From Clostridium_AW malenominatum (GTDB taxonomy: Bacteria > Bacillota > Clostridia > Clostridiales > Clostridiaceae): a stretch of DNA of 64,000 bases. The DNA lies in the NCBI RefSeq assembly GCF_039521365.1, contig NZ_BAAACF010000001.1, forward strand, positions 310,001 through 374,000, given 5' to 3'. A program made the position numbers and the translations under genes. Positions 17,763 to 26,656 of this stretch are shown here, piece after piece. Position 1 is the first letter of the stretch; every line of letters begins with the position of its first letter. The notes under the pieces were generated by a model that saw nothing but the letters and a program-made list of their open reading frames with translations, ran no database searches and was not told the origin of the DNA.

Positions 17763-18794
17763 ATGAAAAAAGACGTAGTAATACTAGCTATAGAGAGCAG
17801 TTGTGATGAAACCGCTGCTGCCGTAGTAGTTAATGGAAGAGAAGTATTGTCAAATATAATATCTTCTCAAATAGATATACATAAAAAATTTGGAGGAGTA
17901 GTGCCAGAGGTTGCTTCTAGAAAACATATAGAGGTTATAGGAGCTGTGGTACAGGGAGCATTAGATGAAGCTAAGTTATCCTTTGATGATATTGATGCTA
18001 TTGGAGTAACCTATGGGCCAGGGCTGGTTGGAGCATTGCTAGTAGGACTTCAATATGCAAAAGGTCTTGCCTATGCTTTGAATAAACCGTTAATTGGAGT
18101 AAATCATATAGAAGGTCATGTAAGTGCAAATTTTATACAACATAAGGAATTAGAACCTCCTTTTGTATGTCTTATAGTATCGGGAGGAAATAGTAACATT
18201 GTTTACATGAAGGACTATGGTGAGTTTGAGATTTTAGGGCAGACTAGAGATGATGCTGCAGGAGAAGCCTATGATAAAATTGCAAGAGCTTTAGGTCTTG
18301 GATATCCAGGAGGGCCTAAGATTGATAAATTAGCTAAGGAAGGAAATCCAGATGCAATAAAATTTCCAAGAGCAAATTTTCATGACAATGATATCTTAGA
18401 TTTTTCTTTTAGTGGGTTAAAGTCTGCTGTGTTAAATTATTTAAATGGAAAAGCCATGAAAAATGAGGAAATAAACAAAGCGGATGTGGCGGCTTCCTTC
18501 CAAAAGGCTGTGATAGATTTTCTTGTAGATAATTCTATTAAGGCCTGCAAGTTGAAAAAGGTAGATAAAATAGCCATAGCGGGGGGAGTTGCTGCAAATT
18601 CTTCTTTAAGGGATAATCTTTTTAAAGAAGGGGAGAAAAATGGAATAAAGGTTTTATTTCCTGAATTGATTCTTTGCACGGATAATGCAGCAATGATAGG
18701 AAGTGCAGCTTATTATGAATTCGTTAAAGGAAGAGTAGCTTCTTTAGATATAAACGCTGTACCTAATTTAAAATTAGGTGAAAGAAGAATATAA
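17763..18794 (+). CDS. tsaD: tRNA t6A threonylcarbamoyltransferase TsaD
   Basis: A 343-residue ASKHA enzyme with RBS GAGGAG. It begins with IESSCDETAAAVV; the metal-binding HIEGH is near residue 117, IVSGGNS near 140, and AGGVAANS near 277. TsaD transfers the threonylcarbamoyl group to A37 of ANN-decoding tRNAs, working with TsaB and TsaE encoded at 1.7-2.9 kb. It overlaps the longest proC frame, but the proC start is after the tsaD stop. Confidence 0.96.
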   Translation: MKKDVVILAIESSCDETAAAVVVNGREVLSNIISSQIDIHKKFGGVVPEVASRKHIEVIGAVVQGALDEAKLSFDDIDAIGVTYGPGLVGALLVGLQYAKGLAYALNKPLIGVNHIEGHVSANFIQHKELEPPFVCLIVSGGNSNIVYMKDYGEFEILGQTRDDAAGEAYDKIARALGLGYPGGPKIDKLAKEGNPDAIKFPRANFHDNDILDFSFSGLKSAVLNYLNGKAMKNEEINKADVAASFQKAVIDFLVDNSIKACKLKKVDKIAIAGGVAANSSLRDNLFKEGEKNGIKVLFPELILCTDNAAMIGSAAYYEFVKGRVASLDINAVPNLKLGERRI

Positions 18795-18810
18795 AATAGG
18801 GGGTATATTT

Positions 18811-19617
18811 ATGAATAAAACCATTGGTATTATAGGCGGAGGGAATATGTCCCAGGCAATAGTTTCAGGCCTTGTAAAGTCTGAAATTATTAAGGGCAGA
18901 AATATTATAGTAAGCGATAGAGATGAAGAAAAGCTGAACCATATGAAGGAAAACTATGGTATAAACATTACTAATAACAATGAGGACGTATCAAAGGGTT
19001 CCGACATAATTATATTAGCGGTAAAACCTAATATCTATGGTGTAGTTATAGAGGAAATAAGGAATAAAGTAAAAGAAGATGTAGTAATTGTATCTATAGC
19101 TGCAGGAATTACTATGGAATTTATACAAAATAAGTTTGAAAAAAATATAAAGATAGTTAGAACCATGCCAAATACTCCTGCTTTGGTAGGAGAGGGGATG
19201 ACAGCTTTATGCTACAATGATTTTTCAAGTGAAGAAGATGTTGAAAATGTAATGAATATATTTAAGAGCTTTGGAAAAGTTGAAACTATAAGTGAAAAAC
19301 TTATGGATGTGGTACCAGGAATTAGCGGTTCTTCACCGGCTTATGTATATATGTTTATAGAAGCTTTAGCAGATGGAGGAGTTCTTGGTGGGTTGCCTAG
19401 AGACAAGGCTTATAAAATGGCAGCCCAAGCAGTACTTGGTGCTGCAAAAATGGTATTAGAAACAGGAGAACATCCAGGAGTTTTAAAGGATAAGGTTTGC
19501 TCTCCTGGAGGAACTACCATAGAAGCGGTGTACTCTTTAGAAGAAAGCAATTTTAGGGGAGCAGTAATTAAAGCCATGGAGAAATGCAGAGAGAAAACTA
19601 TTAAGATGAGCAAATAG
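18811..19617 (+). CDS. proC: Pyrroline-5-carboxylate reductase
   Basis: Start at ATG 18811 with TAGGGGG upstream; 268 residues. N-terminal NAD(P)-binding motif IGIIGGGNMSQAI, then RTMPNTPALVGEG, GISGSSPAYVYMF, and the C-terminal SPGGTTIEAV catalytic region are all present. It catalyses the last step of proline synthesis, reducing pyrroline-5-carboxylate. It is 16 bases after tsaD and probably co-transcribed with it. A palindromic repeat follows. Confidence 0.96.
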   Translation: MNKTIGIIGGGNMSQAIVSGLVKSEIIKGRNIIVSDRDEEKLNHMKENYGINITNNNEDVSKGSDIIILAVKPNIYGVVIEEIRNKVKEDVVIVSIAAGITMEFIQNKFEKNIKIVRTMPNTPALVGEGMTALCYNDFSSEEDVENVMNIFKSFGKVETISEKLMDVVPGISGSSPAYVYMFIEALADGGVLGGLPRDKAYKMAAQAVLGAAKMVLETGEHPGVLKDKVCSPGGTTIEAVYSLEESNFRGAVIKAMEKCREKTIKMSK

Positions 19618-19619
19618 TT

Positions 19620-19747
19620 CTTTAGTTTTTTAGTTTTTTAGATTTTTAGTGATTTAGTTAAGGAAAAATTCCTATGGAATTTAAATTATGAAAATTCCAT
19701 AGGAATTTTGTCGCTAACTAGGAAACTAAACAACTATTAACTAAAAC
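19620..19747. repeat. Palindromic intergenic repeat, copy A
   Basis: Two T-rich arms rich in TTAGTTTTTTAG and its complement ACTAAA flank a core made of an inverted pair, AAAATTCCTATGGAATTT (19665-19682) and AAAATTCCATAGGAATTT (19691-19708). It shares the AATTCC-GGAATT core and the AACTAA arms with copies at 42.1, 42.8 and 43.4 kb. It sits between the convergent proC and DUF1904 genes and may act as terminator. Confidence 0.65.
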
Positions 19748-19753
19748 ACTAGC

Positions 19754-20080
19754 TTAAAAGTGTTCTCCATTTTCATAGTAACTTTCTTTTTTTAGCATGA
19801 TAAATATAATATCTAAGTTATCATATCCTACAGAATTAAAGAATTTTGTTATAGTTTTAGCTACTTTGTCTTGGATTTCCTGGCCTCTATCAAACCAAGC
19901 CACTTCAATAAAAGGATATCCTTGATTCATTTCGCCATCTTTTATAAAAGTACTGTTTATATGTTCTATTGAAAAATAATCTCTTGGACATTCTAACAAA
20001 GCTTCTAATTCATCAATTAATTCCTTACTTACCTTACAAACATCCTCTACTTTAATTCCTTTAACCTTGATTCGTGGCAT
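19754..20080 (-). CDS. DUF1904 family protein
   Basis: A 108-residue protein beginning MPRIKVKGI, with RBS AAAGGAGAG. The sequence resembles the DUF1904 family, small tautomerase-like proteins, including a central ISFIEVAWFDR-like segment (here PFIEVAWFDRGQE). Pro2 is conserved, as in tautomerases. It overlaps the EamA exporter stop by 20 bases, so the pair forms an operon. No biochemical role is known to me. Confidence 0.75.
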   Translation of the reverse strand: MPRIKVKGIKVEDVCKVSKELIDELEALLECPRDYFSIEHINSTFIKDGEMNQGYPFIEVAWFDRGQEIQDKVAKTITKFFNSVGYDNLDIIFIMLKKESYYENGEHF

Positions 20081-21020
20081 AATTATTACTCTCCTTTATT
20101 TCTAAATTTTCCTTTGGTTTTGCATTGAAATAGTTAGTTCCAATTATTCCTGATAATATCATTAAAGAGCCTATTACATGATAAAAATAAAAGTTTTCAT
20201 TTAAGAAAAATACTCCAGTAAAGATAGAGATTACTGTTGATAAATTACCAAAAACTGTAGACCTAGAAGCTGGTAATTTTGATAAAGCATAATTTGCTAA
20301 AAAGAATGCTACTATGGAAGATAATATTCCTAAGAACAATAGTGATATAATAAAATTACTGTTTGAAAGAGGCTTGAAGAAGTCACCCATATTCCCATTT
20401 ATTATATCTAAAACAAGAGCTATAATGTTGAAAACAATTGCTGCTGTTCCCATCATGAAATATGTAATTTCCATAGATGAAAAATTAGTAGAGCTTTTTC
20501 TAGACAATATATTGTAAATTGAACCAGCTACAATAGCTATAAGTAAACAAACTGTTCCTAAAAGGGTGTTGGAACTTCCAGAATTATTGTCATTTAATAC
20601 AATATAGATAACTCCAGACACGGATAAAAGTATAAAAAACCATTGAGATTTACTAGGCACTTCATTTAGGAAGTAAATACCAATTATAGATACGAGAACT
20701 GGTATTAATGCAATTAATACTCCAGCATAAGAAGATGAGGAATATTTAATGCCATAGGTTTCGAATATGAAATATACAACAGGTTGCAACAAACTTAATA
20801 TTAATAACTCTTTTAGTTTTTTGCCTTTATAGTTAACCTTTATTACTTTAAACAATATTAGTACGGACATAGTTAAGAAAGCTAATAAGAATCTAAAGGA
20901 TATAAGCTTAAAGGGGGAAGCTACTTCTAGGGCCATTTTAGAAAACAGAAAGCTCAATCCAAAGATTATAGAATATCCAATAGAAGCTAAGTAGGGTAGA
21001 GTGTCTTTTTTGTTAAACAT
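20061..21020 (-). CDS. EamA-family (drug/metabolite) exporter
   Basis: A 319-residue membrane protein with ten hydrophobic segments arranged as two five-helix repeats, the layout of EamA/DMT transporters. RBS GGAGGT lies 4 bases before ATG. The family exports amino acids or metabolites; substrate unknown. First gene of a two-gene operon with the DUF1904 gene. Confidence 0.88.
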   Translation of the reverse strand: MFNKKDTLPYLASIGYSIIFGLSFLFSKMALEVASPFKLISFRFLLAFLTMSVLILFKVIKVNYKGKKLKELLILSLLQPVVYFIFETYGIKYSSSSYAGVLIALIPVLVSIIGIYFLNEVPSKSQWFFILLSVSGVIYIVLNDNNSGSSNTLLGTVCLLIAIVAGSIYNILSRKSSTNFSSMEITYFMMGTAAIVFNIIALVLDIINGNMGDFFKPLSNSNFIISLLFLGILSSIVAFFLANYALSKLPASRSTVFGNLSTVISIFTGVFFLNENFYFYHVIGSLMILSGIIGTNYFNAKPKENLEIKESNNYATNQG

Positions 21021-21071
21021 GGTTACCTCCGAAAATATTATATATTAAAATAAGAGTATGAATGTTAAGGA

Positions 21072-21536
21072 TCATACTCTTGCTTCTATTCTACTAACTT
21101 TTTCTCCACAATAAGGGCAGAAGGAATAGGTTCCCTCTCCAAACTTACCACCGCAGTAAGGGCAAAAGGTAAAGATGGTGTTGGAATCTTTGGGAGAAAA
21201 TTTTTTTAATAGTTTATTTAACTCTTCTACATTCACAGGAGTTTTTATAATATCGTCTACTTTATTATACTTATAATCTTCTATATGCAAATTGCTACAG
21301 GAGGATAAAAAACATACCATGTCTTTATGTACATCTTTTATTTTCTTAATTAATAAGTCTCCAGAAGTCTCTTTCATAATAAGGTTAGATATAACTATAT
21401 TAGGTAAGTAATTGTTAACTTCTTGAAGAGCTGAATACTCATTAGCGGTTTTAACGTCATATCCAAGTTTTGTTAACAAATCTTTTAATATAGCACTTTC
21501 GAATCTAGAATCGTTTATAACTAATACTTTTTTCAT
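21072..21536 (-). CDS. Receiver-like domain fused to double zinc ribbon
   Basis: A 154-residue protein. Residues 1-115 follow the response-regulator receiver fold: MKKVLVINDSR at the start, the conserved Ser (LSSCS) and the Lys (DDIIKTP). The phospho-acceptor position reads VISNLI with Asn instead of Asp, and the acidic pair near residue 8 is ND. So it is probably not phosphorylated in the usual way. A C-terminal zinc ribbon with CPYCGG and CPYCGE pairs follows (about residues 125-146). No partner kinase is adjacent. Role unknown; a protein-interaction or adaptor role is conceivable. Confidence 0.75.
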   Translation of the reverse strand: MKKVLVINDSRFESAILKDLLTKLGYDVKTANEYSALQEVNNYLPNIVISNLIMKETSGDLLIKKIKDVHKDMVCFLSSCSNLHIEDYKYNKVDDIIKTPVNVEELNKLLKKFSPKDSNTIFTFCPYCGGKFGEGTYSFCPYCGEKVSRIEARV

Positions 21537-21624
21537 AGCTTACCTCACAATGAGAAGTTATTGTTAATTTCATTCTATCCTATAATACAATTATTTTCAA
21601 CATCCTTACATAAACAGAGTTCTT

Positions 21625-21741
21625 GAATCAGATGGAGTTTTACTCCAGCTGATTCTTAGAAATCGTTATCCAGGGACGTACCCGCTCTTAGCTCCAACTT
21701 AAGAGAAGAAGGGAGTATTAGAGCGGGTAATCATCGGATAA
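21625..21741. other. Structured element, candidate RNA or dispersed repeat
   Basis: Three nested or adjacent stems are visible. GAATCAG (21625-21631) pairs with CTGATTC (21649-21655), with inner TGGAGT/ACTCCA. TACCCGCTCT (21679-21688) pairs with AGAGCGGGTA (21720-21729), with inner CTCC/GGAG and CTT/AAG. TTATCC (21666-21671) pairs with GGATAA (21736-21741), closing the second domain and reaching into the 3' end of the ABC-F gene. It is far more GC-rich and structured than its surroundings. I cannot match it with certainty to a named RNA family. Confidence 0.5.
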
Positions 21742-23647
21742 AGCGTTCCCACTGACTATAAAGTTCTTCCAATTCCTTTTCTACCTTTAAAATTTCCTTG
21801 TTTACTTCCTCACTCTTTGTAGGATTAGAATATACTTCTTCTAAACACAAGTCATTTTGAAGTTCCACTAGATAACTTTCTTTATTAGAAATTTCATCTT
21901 CAATATTTTTAATTTTTTGTTTAAGTTCTTTTTCAGCCTTTTCTACCTCTCGTTTTTTACGCTTTTCTTGTTGAATTTGAGTTTTTGATTTTCCTTCAAT
22001 TTCTTCTTCATAGGCAAAACGAAGGGGATTTTTTTTCTTTTCTACATAATAATTATAATTACCTAGATACTCTTTAACCTCTGTTTCTTTTAGCTCATAA
22101 ATTCTATTAATAACCTTATTTAAGAAATATCTATCATGGGAGATTAGCAATACAGTACCATCATAGCTCATGATAGCGTCTTCTAGTGCCTCGCGGGACA
22201 TGATATCTAAGTGATTTGTTGGTTCGTCTAGTAATAATAAATTTGACTCTGATAGCATTAGTTTTAAAAGATTAATTCTACACTTTTCTCCTCCGCTTAG
22301 GGTTGAAATCTTTTTAAAAACTTCTTCACCTCTAAACAAGAAGGCTGCTAGGGCAGAGCGTATTTCTGTAGTAGTCATATTAGGGAATTCATCCCAAACC
22401 TCATCAATTATGGTGTTTTCTATATTTAAGTTAGATTGTTCTTGGTCGTAATAGCCTATAAATACGTTTTTTCCAAGGACTACTATTCCATTATCTTTAT
22501 TTTCTTTTTCCATGATAATTTTTAAAAGAGTAGTTTTGCCTCTTCCATTCTCTCCAATTAGGGCAATTTTTTCACCTCTTTTTATATCCATGTTTATATT
22601 AGAAAATAATTTTTTATCTCCAAAGCTTTTAGACAAGTTTTCCATGTATAAAACGTCATTTCCGCTAGTTATTTGAGCCGTAAACTTTATTTTGGCTCCC
22701 GTAGGATCTTTATCTGGACTATCAATTCTCTCAATTTTATCTAATGCCTTTTGACGACTTTCTGCGGCTCGTATACTTTTTTCTCTATTAAAGGATCTAT
22801 ATCTTTCTATTATATCTTCCTGTCTTTTAATTTCAGCTTGTTGAAGGTTATAAGCTTTTAATCTATTTTCAAAGTCCTTTTTCCTAAACTCTATAAATTT
22901 TGTATAGTTACCATCATAAGAAAGCATTTTACCATTTAGAAGTTCCATAGTCCTATTAGTTACAGCATCTAAAAAGAATCTATCGTGGGATATAATTATT
23001 ATAGAACCCTTATAGGACTTTAAATATTCTTCTAGCCATTCAATAGCATCTAAGTCAAGGTGGTTTGTAGGTTCATCCAATAAAAGTATTTCAGGATTAA
23101 CAAGAAGAAGTTTGCAAAGTGCAACTCGGGTTTTTTGTCCCCCACTTAATATTCTTATTTCTTTATCAAAATCCTCTTCATTAAAACCTAAGCCTTTTAA
23201 CACACGAGAAATTTCACCTTTGTAGGTATATCCATTTTTATTAGTGTATAACTCAGTGGAAATAGTGTATTCATTTATGATTTTATTATGATAATCTGCA
23301 TTGTTAGCATCATAGGGTTCATTCATCTTTAACTCAAGGTCTTTTATTTTTTCTTCAAGGGCAAGTAGTTCGCTAAATACAGAAAGCATTTCAGAATAAA
23401 TAGTATTATTAGAATCTAAGGAAAGATGCTGAGATAGATAGCCTACTTTCTTATTTTTATCTATGAAGAGCTCTCCATCATCATAATCAATAATCCCAGA
23501 TATTATTTTCAATAAAGTTGATTTTCCTGCACCGTTGGCCCCTATAAGACCTATTTTGTCACCTTCATTAATTCCAAAGGTGACTCTATCTAAAATTGTA
23601 TCTATGCCATAGCTTTTAAATAAATCTTTGCAACTTAAAATAATCAT
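21731..23647 (-). CDS. ABC-F family ATPase (Uup/EttA type)
   Basis: A 638-residue protein with two ABC cassettes and no membrane domain. Walker A motifs GANGAGKST (about residue 36) and GENGRGKTT (about 365), signatures LSGGQKTR and LSGGEKCR, and two DEPTNHLD Walker B boxes are present. A linker of about 80 residues joins the cassettes, and a C-terminal coiled coil (about 550-638) is rich in Lys and Glu. ABC-F proteins act on the ribosome; some protect against antibiotics, others are housekeeping. The C-terminal coiled coil favours the Uup-like group. The stop lies inside a structured element. Confidence 0.92.
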   Translation of the reverse strand: MIILSCKDLFKSYGIDTILDRVTFGINEGDKIGLIGANGAGKSTLLKIISGIIDYDDGELFIDKNKKVGYLSQHLSLDSNNTIYSEMLSVFSELLALEEKIKDLELKMNEPYDANNADYHNKIINEYTISTELYTNKNGYTYKGEISRVLKGLGFNEEDFDKEIRILSGGQKTRVALCKLLLVNPEILLLDEPTNHLDLDAIEWLEEYLKSYKGSIIIISHDRFFLDAVTNRTMELLNGKMLSYDGNYTKFIEFRKKDFENRLKAYNLQQAEIKRQEDIIERYRSFNREKSIRAAESRQKALDKIERIDSPDKDPTGAKIKFTAQITSGNDVLYMENLSKSFGDKKLFSNINMDIKRGEKIALIGENGRGKTTLLKIIMEKENKDNGIVVLGKNVFIGYYDQEQSNLNIENTIIDEVWDEFPNMTTTEIRSALAAFLFRGEEVFKKISTLSGGEKCRINLLKLMLSESNLLLLDEPTNHLDIMSREALEDAIMSYDGTVLLISHDRYFLNKVINRIYELKETEVKEYLGNYNYYVEKKKNPLRFAYEEEIEGKSKTQIQQEKRKKREVEKAEKELKQKIKNIEDEISNKESYLVELQNDLCLEEVYSNPTKSEEVNKEILKVEKELEELYSQWERFIR

Positions 23648-23812
23648 TTAATTTCACCTCTTACGTTTATTATTGTACTACGTAAAAGATAAAATTTGTA
23701 GTTTAAATTTATTTATTATATAATAAACTTTGATGGATAAATATGTAGAAGATTTATCAATGTTATGATAAAATAAATTGAGTGTAAAAATTAATTCGCA
23801 AGAGGTGTAAGG

Positions 23813-24445
23813 ATGGATAAGAAAAAAAATATATCAATGGCGGTTATAAAGAGATTACCTAAATATCATAGATATTTATCTGAGCTACTAAAAAATGATG
23901 TAGACAGAATCTCCTCTAAAGAATTAAGTAGGAAAATTGGATTTACTGCTTCACAAATTAGACAGGATCTAAACTGCTTCGGAGACTTTGGACAGCAAGG
24001 ATATGGATACAATGTAAAAGATCTCTATAGTCAAATTAGTAATATTTTGGGTATTGACAGAGAATATTCTATGGTATTACTTGGAGCAGGTAATATAGGT
24101 CAGGCCATAGCAAACTATACGTACTTTGAAAAATTAGGATTCAAGTTAAAGGCTATTTTTGATATAAATCCAAAGCTTGTAGGTATCAAGATCAGAGATA
24201 TAGAAATAAAAGATATTGATACTTTAGAGGGATACTTAAAGAATAATGCAATTGATATTGGTGTATTATGTGTGCCTAGTAGAAGCGCGCAAAGGGTATG
24301 TGATATTTTAATTAAAAATGATGTTAAGAGTATATGGAATTTCGCACCAGTGGATTTGATAGTCCCTGAAGGAATCCACACTGAAAACGTACATTTAAGT
24401 GATAGCTTATTAACTTTAAGCTACTTAATGAGCCACGAAGAATAG
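23813..24445 (+). CDS. rex: Redox-sensing transcriptional repressor Rex
   Basis: A 210-residue protein with an N-terminal winged helix (about 5-80, with SRKIGFTASQIRQDLNCFGDFG) and a Rossmann domain with GAGNIGQAI near residue 88. Rex binds DNA when NADH is low relative to NAD+ and leaves it when NADH is high. It lies just upstream of the butyryl-CoA operon, whose promoter carries a Rex operator, and is separated from it by a terminator. Confidence 0.96.
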   Translation: MDKKKNISMAVIKRLPKYHRYLSELLKNDVDRISSKELSRKIGFTASQIRQDLNCFGDFGQQGYGYNVKDLYSQISNILGIDREYSMVLLGAGNIGQAIANYTYFEKLGFKLKAIFDINPKLVGIKIRDIEIKDIDTLEGYLKNNAIDIGVLCVPSRSAQRVCDILIKNDVKSIWNFAPVDLIVPEGIHTENVHLSDSLLTLSYLMSHEE

Positions 24446-24476
24446 TATTTTAATGATAATTAATTGTCAATACAAT

Positions 24477-24530
24477 AACAATAAAAAGTCCTATGGTTAG
24501 ATAAGTCTAATTGTAGGACTTTTTATTGTT
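24477..24530 (+). terminator. Terminator after rex
   Basis: AACAATAAAAAGTCCTA (24477-24493) pairs perfectly with TAGGACTTTTTATTGTT (24514-24530), a 17-bp stem with its own T run. It separates rex from the crt operon. Confidence 0.92.
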
Positions 24531-24631
24531 AAGTATATGTTAATTAAAGGGCTGATGTATAAATTAAAAGTAAAATTAAATTTGATATTGAAAAATAAAA
24601 AGTAAGAGTATATAATATAGAAAGAGTGTGA

Positions 24632-24671
24632 TTGATATATTTTTTTAAATAATTTGTTATATTATTAACAA
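24632..24671 (+). promoter_or_regulatory. Promoter with Rex operator before crt
   Basis: TTGTTATATTATTAACAA (24654-24671) is an 18-base palindrome matching the clostridial Rex consensus TTGTTAANNNNTTAACAA at all but one fixed position. A -35-like TTGATA (24632) places a -10 hexamer at about 24655-24660, inside the operator, so bound Rex would block RNA polymerase. The next gene starts 38 bases downstream. Confidence 0.85.
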
Positions 24672-24708
24672 ATTGGTCGAAGAAAAAATAAGGAGGGACG
24701 GGATACTT

Positions 24709-25488
24709 ATGGAGTTTAAGAATATCTTAGTCGAAAAAGAGGGAAATGTTGCGATAATGACCATTAATAGACCAGCTTCATTAAATGCTTTAAATTCAGA
24801 AACTTTAAAAGAGTTAGACATAGCAATTGATGTTTTAGCAGAAGATGAAGAGGTTCTAGCAGTAATTCTTACAGGAGCTGGAAAAGCTTTTGTAGCTGGA
24901 GCAGATATAACTGAAATGAAGGACTTAAATGTTAATCAAGGCAGAAAATTTGGATTACTTGGAAATAAAGTGTTTAGAAAATTAGAAATTATGGAAAAAC
25001 CAGTTATAGTAGCTGTAAATGGCTTTGCCCTAGGTGGAGGATGCGAAATATCCATGGCATGTGATATCAGATTAGCTTCCGCAAAGGCAAAGTTTGGACA
25101 ACCTGAGGTAGGACTTGGAATTACACCAGGTTTTGGTGGAACTCAAAGATTGCCAAGACTAGTTGGAGCTTCTATGGCTAAACAATTAATTTTTACTGGA
25201 GAAATAATTGGAGCAGAAGAAGCTTTAAGAATAGGTCTTGTAAACAAAGTTGTGGAACCAGAGAAATTAATGGAAGAAGCTAAAGAAATGGCTAAGAAAA
25301 TAGCTAACAATGCTCCAATAGCTGTAAAACTTTGTAAGGCAGCTATAAATAGAGGAGTGCAATGCGATATTGACACAGCTATATCTTATGAAGCAGAAGT
25401 TTTCGGTGAATGCTTCTCAACAGAAGACCAAAAAGAAGGAATGACAGCATTTGTTGAAAAAAGAGATAAGTGCTTCAGAAATAAATAG
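24709..25488 (+). CDS. crt: 3-hydroxybutyryl-CoA dehydratase (crotonase)
   Basis: Start at ATG 24709, after AAGGAGGGA; 259 residues. Enoyl-CoA hydratase fold with AGADITEM (about 66-73), GFALGGGCEISMACD (about 105-119) and the second catalytic Glu in GQPEVGLGI. It converts 3-hydroxybutyryl-CoA to crotonyl-CoA. First gene of crt-bcd-etfB-etfA-hbd, the classical clostridial butyryl-CoA operon; no thiolase gene is present here. Likely repressed by Rex at high NAD+. Confidence 0.95.
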   Translation: MEFKNILVEKEGNVAIMTINRPASLNALNSETLKELDIAIDVLAEDEEVLAVILTGAGKAFVAGADITEMKDLNVNQGRKFGLLGNKVFRKLEIMEKPVIVAVNGFALGGGCEISMACDIRLASAKAKFGQPEVGLGITPGFGGTQRLPRLVGASMAKQLIFTGEIIGAEEALRIGLVNKVVEPEKLMEEAKEMAKKIANNAPIAVKLCKAAINRGVQCDIDTAISYEAEVFGECFSTEDQKEGMTAFVEKRDKCFRNK

Positions 25489-25500
25489 GAGGTAAGGGTA

Positions 25501-26640
25501 ATGAATTTTGCATTAACTAGAGAACAAGAATTTGTAAAGCAAATGGTTAGAGAATTTGCTATAAACGAAGTAAAACCAATAGCAGCAGAAGTAGATGCTA
25601 AGCATATGTTCCCAGTGGAAAACGTTGAAAAAATGGGTAAATTAGGAATGCTAGGAATACCATTCCCTAAAGAATATGGCGGAGCAGGTGGAGACATATT
25701 ATCCTATATACTAACCGTTGAAGAATTATCAAAGGTATGTGGTACTACAGGTGTTATAGTTTCAGCCCATACTTCATTATGTGCTTCAGTAATATATGAA
25801 AATGGAACAGAAGCTCAAAGGCAAAAATATTTACCAGACCTTTGTTCAGGTAAAAAGCTTGGTGCTTTCGGATTAACTGAACCAAATGCAGGAACAGATG
25901 CTGCAGGACAACAAACCATAGCAGTTGATATGGGAGATCATTACTTATTAAATGGAACTAAAATATTTATAACAAATGGTGGATACGCAGATGTATTCAT
26001 AGTATTTGGTATGACAGATAGAAGTAAGGGTGTTAAGGGAATAACAGCATTTGTATTAGAAAAAGGAATGCCAGGATTCTCCATAGGTAAAGTTGAAGAA
26101 AAGATGGGTATAAGAGGTTCTTCAACAACTGAGCTTATCTTTGAAGATGTTAAAGTTCCAAAAGAAAACATGATTGGAAAAGAAGGAAAAGGCTTTGGAA
26201 TAGCAATGAAAACTCTTGATGGAGGAAGAATTGGTATAGCAGCTCAGGCTCTTGGTATAGCAGAAGGTGCTTTTGAAGAAGCTCAAAACTACATGAAAGA
26301 AAGAAAACAATTCGGGAAAGAATTATATAAATTCCAAGGATTATCTTGGATGATGGCAGATATGGAAGTAGCTATTGAGTCTGCAAGACTATTAGTTTAC
26401 AAAGCTGCTTGGAAGAAACAAAATAAGATGCCATATTCAGTAGATGCAGCTATGGCTAAATTACATGCAGCAAACGTTGCTATGGATGTAACAACTAAGG
26501 CGGTTCAATTATTCGGAGGATATGGATATACTATGGACTACCCAGTTGAAAGAATGATGAGAGATGCTAAGATAACTGAAATTTACGAAGGAACTTCACA
26601 GGTTCAAAAGATGGTTATTTCAGGAAACATATTTAAATAG
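25501..26640 (+). CDS. bcd: Butyryl-CoA dehydrogenase
   Basis: A 379-residue acyl-CoA dehydrogenase with RBS GGAGGTAAGG, 12 bases after crt. Signatures GAFGLTEPNAGTDA and ITNGG contact flavin, and the catalytic Glu lies in IYEGTSQVQ near the C-terminus. In clostridia, Bcd with EtfAB reduces crotonyl-CoA with NADH while passing electrons to ferredoxin (electron bifurcation). Its neighbours etfB and etfA support that role. Confidence 0.96.
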   Translation: MNFALTREQEFVKQMVREFAINEVKPIAAEVDAKHMFPVENVEKMGKLGMLGIPFPKEYGGAGGDILSYILTVEELSKVCGTTGVIVSAHTSLCASVIYENGTEAQRQKYLPDLCSGKKLGAFGLTEPNAGTDAAGQQTIAVDMGDHYLLNGTKIFITNGGYADVFIVFGMTDRSKGVKGITAFVLEKGMPGFSIGKVEEKMGIRGSSTTELIFEDVKVPKENMIGKEGKGFGIAMKTLDGGRIGIAAQALGIAEGAFEEAQNYMKERKQFGKELYKFQGLSWMMADMEVAIESARLLVYKAAWKKQNKMPYSVDAAMAKLHAANVAMDVTTKAVQLFGGYGYTMDYPVERMMRDAKITEIYEGTSQVQKMVISGNIFK

Positions 26641-26656
26641 TAGGAGGGTTCAAGTA

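Noticed and set aside
21540..21741. T-box leader for the structured element
   Set aside because: The conserved T-box bulge and specifier loop are not present, and no aminoacyl-tRNA synthetase or amino acid gene follows.
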